A stretch of DNA of 64,000 nt from Bacillus sp. B1-b2. GTDB lineage: Bacteria; Bacillota; Bacilli; Bacillales; Cytobacillaceae. Position numbers and translations under genes: made by a program. Every line of letters begins with the position of its first letter. Within the stretch, counting starts at the first letter, position 1. The notes below the pieces were generated by a model. That model did no database searches, was not told the origin of the DNA, and saw only the letters and a program-made list of their open reading frames with translations. Location: NCBI RefSeq assembly GCF_009183415.1, contig NZ_WEHU01000001.1, forward strand, positions 186,001-250,000, given 5' to 3'. This document shows positions 62,934 to 64,000 of the stretch, piece after piece.

Positions 62934-64000
62934 ATGATTGAGTTAAGTGGAAGGTATGCAAAAGCAAAAGTATTTACAGACAATTTAGAAGAGATGGCAG
63001 AATCTCAAATAAGAGAGCTATGTGAACAAGAATTTGTTAAAAATAGCAAAATTCGTATCATGCCAGACACTCATGCTGGTGTTGGGTGTACTATCGGAAC
63101 AACCATGACTATTCAAGACAAGATAGTGCCAAATCTCGTCGGGGTTAACTAATATCGGCTCAGACGTAAAACAACTCGCTCAATTGCTGGAACCCCTAAC
63201 GTGTAGTCGAGGGCAATCAGCAGCCAGGAGCTATGGCGACATAGTTGAATGGTTCAGAGACTTGCGCACTATTGGCAGATTTATGCGCAGAATCATCTTA
63301 TCCTTACTAGAATTCTCCATAATAAATATAGAATAAGAGAAGATAGCATTATCATGATACATAGGAGTGCTTCGTATGGAAAAGAAATATGAAATACTTT
63401 GTTCAAACTGCCATCGTTTTTTTCTCTGGCAAAATGATAATACTTTCATGGATAATTTGGATGATTAACACGGCGAGCCTATGGTAGGAGCTGCATACTC
63501 CATTGACCGTAGAGAAGGTATAGTCCAAGCCCTAGTAAACTAGGAGACTAATGTGTGATATCGGATGTGGAATGGCGGTAGCAAAAATTAGTGTGCAAGA
63601 AAATAAAATAAACTATGATCAGTTAGATGAAACCATTCGTAAACATGTGCCAAGTGGTTTCTCTATTCGAGATCGTGCACATGAATTTTTAAATCAAATA
63701 AATCTAGATGAATTGAAAGCACCAATTAATAAAAAAAGAGCAGAAAATAGCATAGGTACTCTCGGAGGCGGAAATCATTTTGTTGAGGCAAATCAATCTA
63801 GTGATGGTACTATCTATCTCGTCATTCATAGTGGAAGTAGAAATTTAGGATCACAAGTAGCTGATTATTATCAAAAATTGGCCTATGATTCTTTAATAAA
63901 TTATAGTGGTAGAAAAACAGAGTTAATTGCAAAACTTAAAGAAGAAGGAAGAGAATCAGAAATCCAAGAATCTATACAAAGAATGAGTACTCCAAAAATT
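62934..64000 (+). CDS. rtcB: RNA-splicing ligase RtcB, interrupted by a group I intron; 3' end outside window
   Basis: GTP-dependent ligase that joins 2',3'-cyclic phosphate to 5'-OH RNA ends. Start ATG 62934 after AGGAAGTG. Exon 1 (62934-63145) encodes 70 residues ending ...KIVPNLVG plus two bases of a Val codon and includes RIMPDTHAGVGCTIG. Exon 2 (63556-64000) completes that Val and continues DIGCGMAVAK, then the guanylate-site region LGGGNHF and HSGSRNLG. Joining the exons gives the invariant GVDIGCGM, with Asp and Cys as manganese ligands. Without splicing the frame ends after two foreign residues (VN, then TAA). The window ends before the C-terminus (about 219 residues seen). No archease, prfH or rtcR gene lies upstream. 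Confidence 0.93.
63146..63555 (+). ncRNA. Group I intron in rtcB (410 nt)
   Basis: Boundaries: exon 1 ends in U (63145), the intron ends in G (63555). Guide: GCUC (63158-63161) pairs with exon GGGU with the U-G wobble at the splice site (P1), and AUAUCG (63152-63157) pairs with exon 2 UGAUAU (P10). Core: P/Q TTGCTG (63184-63189) with CAGCAG (63218-63223) as P4; CCCT (63194-63197)/AGGG (63210-63213) as P5; CCA/TGG as P6 with a 7-bp GCGA-capped P6a (63229-63246); R TTCAGAGACT (63253-63262); S AGGTATAGTCC (63516-63526), GACT/AGTC forming P7; P9 CCTAG-TAAA-CTAGG (63531-63544). An insert of about 200 bases lies between R and S. Confidence 0.92.
63376..63468 (+). CDS. Tiny ORF inside the intron, possible homing-endonuclease remnant
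   Basis: 30 residues starting ATG 63376 after TAGGAGTG; begins MEKKYEILCSNCHRFFLWQN and ends DNLDD. A CxxC-H arrangement resembles one half of a zinc knuckle such as those in HNH-type endonucleases, but it is far too short for a working enzyme. It sits in the peripheral region between the R and S core elements, a usual place for intron-encoded proteins. May be a decayed remnant or a free small peptide. Confidence 0.35.
   Translation: MEKKYEILCSNCHRFFLWQNDNTFMDNLDD

Overview
The window is a chromosomal segment of a low-GC, endospore-forming member of the Bacillaceae. The signs are consistently AT-rich codons, strong AGGAGG-type ribosome binding sites with frequent TTG and GTG starts, short T-tailed hairpin terminators, and Bacillus sporulation and housekeeping genes (spo0M, a GerT-like spore heat-shock-fold protein, ctpA, ypmR/ypmS, yozE, deoD with a YodJ-like carboxypeptidase, GlpP-controlled glpFK and glpD). 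I cannot name the species from sequence alone. Both window edges cut genes: ilvA at the left, rtcB at the right.

Layout. 0-10 kb: ilvA end, a DegV protein, an orphan sensor kinase, ypmR-ypmS, a DUF4397 protein, an RsgA paralogue behind an attenuator-like leader, msrA-msrB and an SGNH hydrolase. 10-20 kb: YozE, YodN-like and YozD-like small proteins, Spo0M, DeoD, carboxypeptidase, CtpA, a G3E GTPase and secreted proteins. 20-30 kb: acetyltransferases, an Hsp20/GerT-like spore pair, MATE pump, an AzgA-type purine permease, an EAL-HDOD protein, dapF. 30-36 kb: a broken nuclease gene and a non-homologous end-joining island in which LigD is split into separate ligase and polymerase genes beside Ku. 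36-43 kb: glycerol regulon (glpP, glpFK, glpD) with CcpA and GlpP control sites, then folD under a ZTP riboswitch. 43-47 kb: cold-shock group (two Csp proteins, CshA helicase, YdjO-like protein). 47-50 kb: CidA/CidB with a LysR regulator. 50-56 kb: small accessory genes, an AHSA1-ArsR operon with a tandem operator, and a second-type methionyl-tRNA synthetase under a Met T-box. 56-62 kb: a SpoIIS toxin locus with two very small candidate antitoxin genes, acetyltransferases, a peptidase E-like protein, a pentapeptide protein, a frameshifted cupin, DedA. 62.9-64 kb: rtcB.

The most notable item is at the right edge. rtcB (tRNA-splicing RNA ligase) is interrupted by a 410-nt group I intron placed inside the codons of its metal-binding GV/DIGCGM motif. 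The P1 and P10 pairings, the P/Q/R/S core elements and the terminal G all agree with exact removal of the intron and restoration of the reading frame. Other notable items are the SpoIISA-like toxin with two related small basic partners, a leader RNA with a tRNA T-arm-like hairpin and mutually exclusive terminator upstream of an acetyltransferase gene, and the uORF/terminator leader of the RsgA paralogue.
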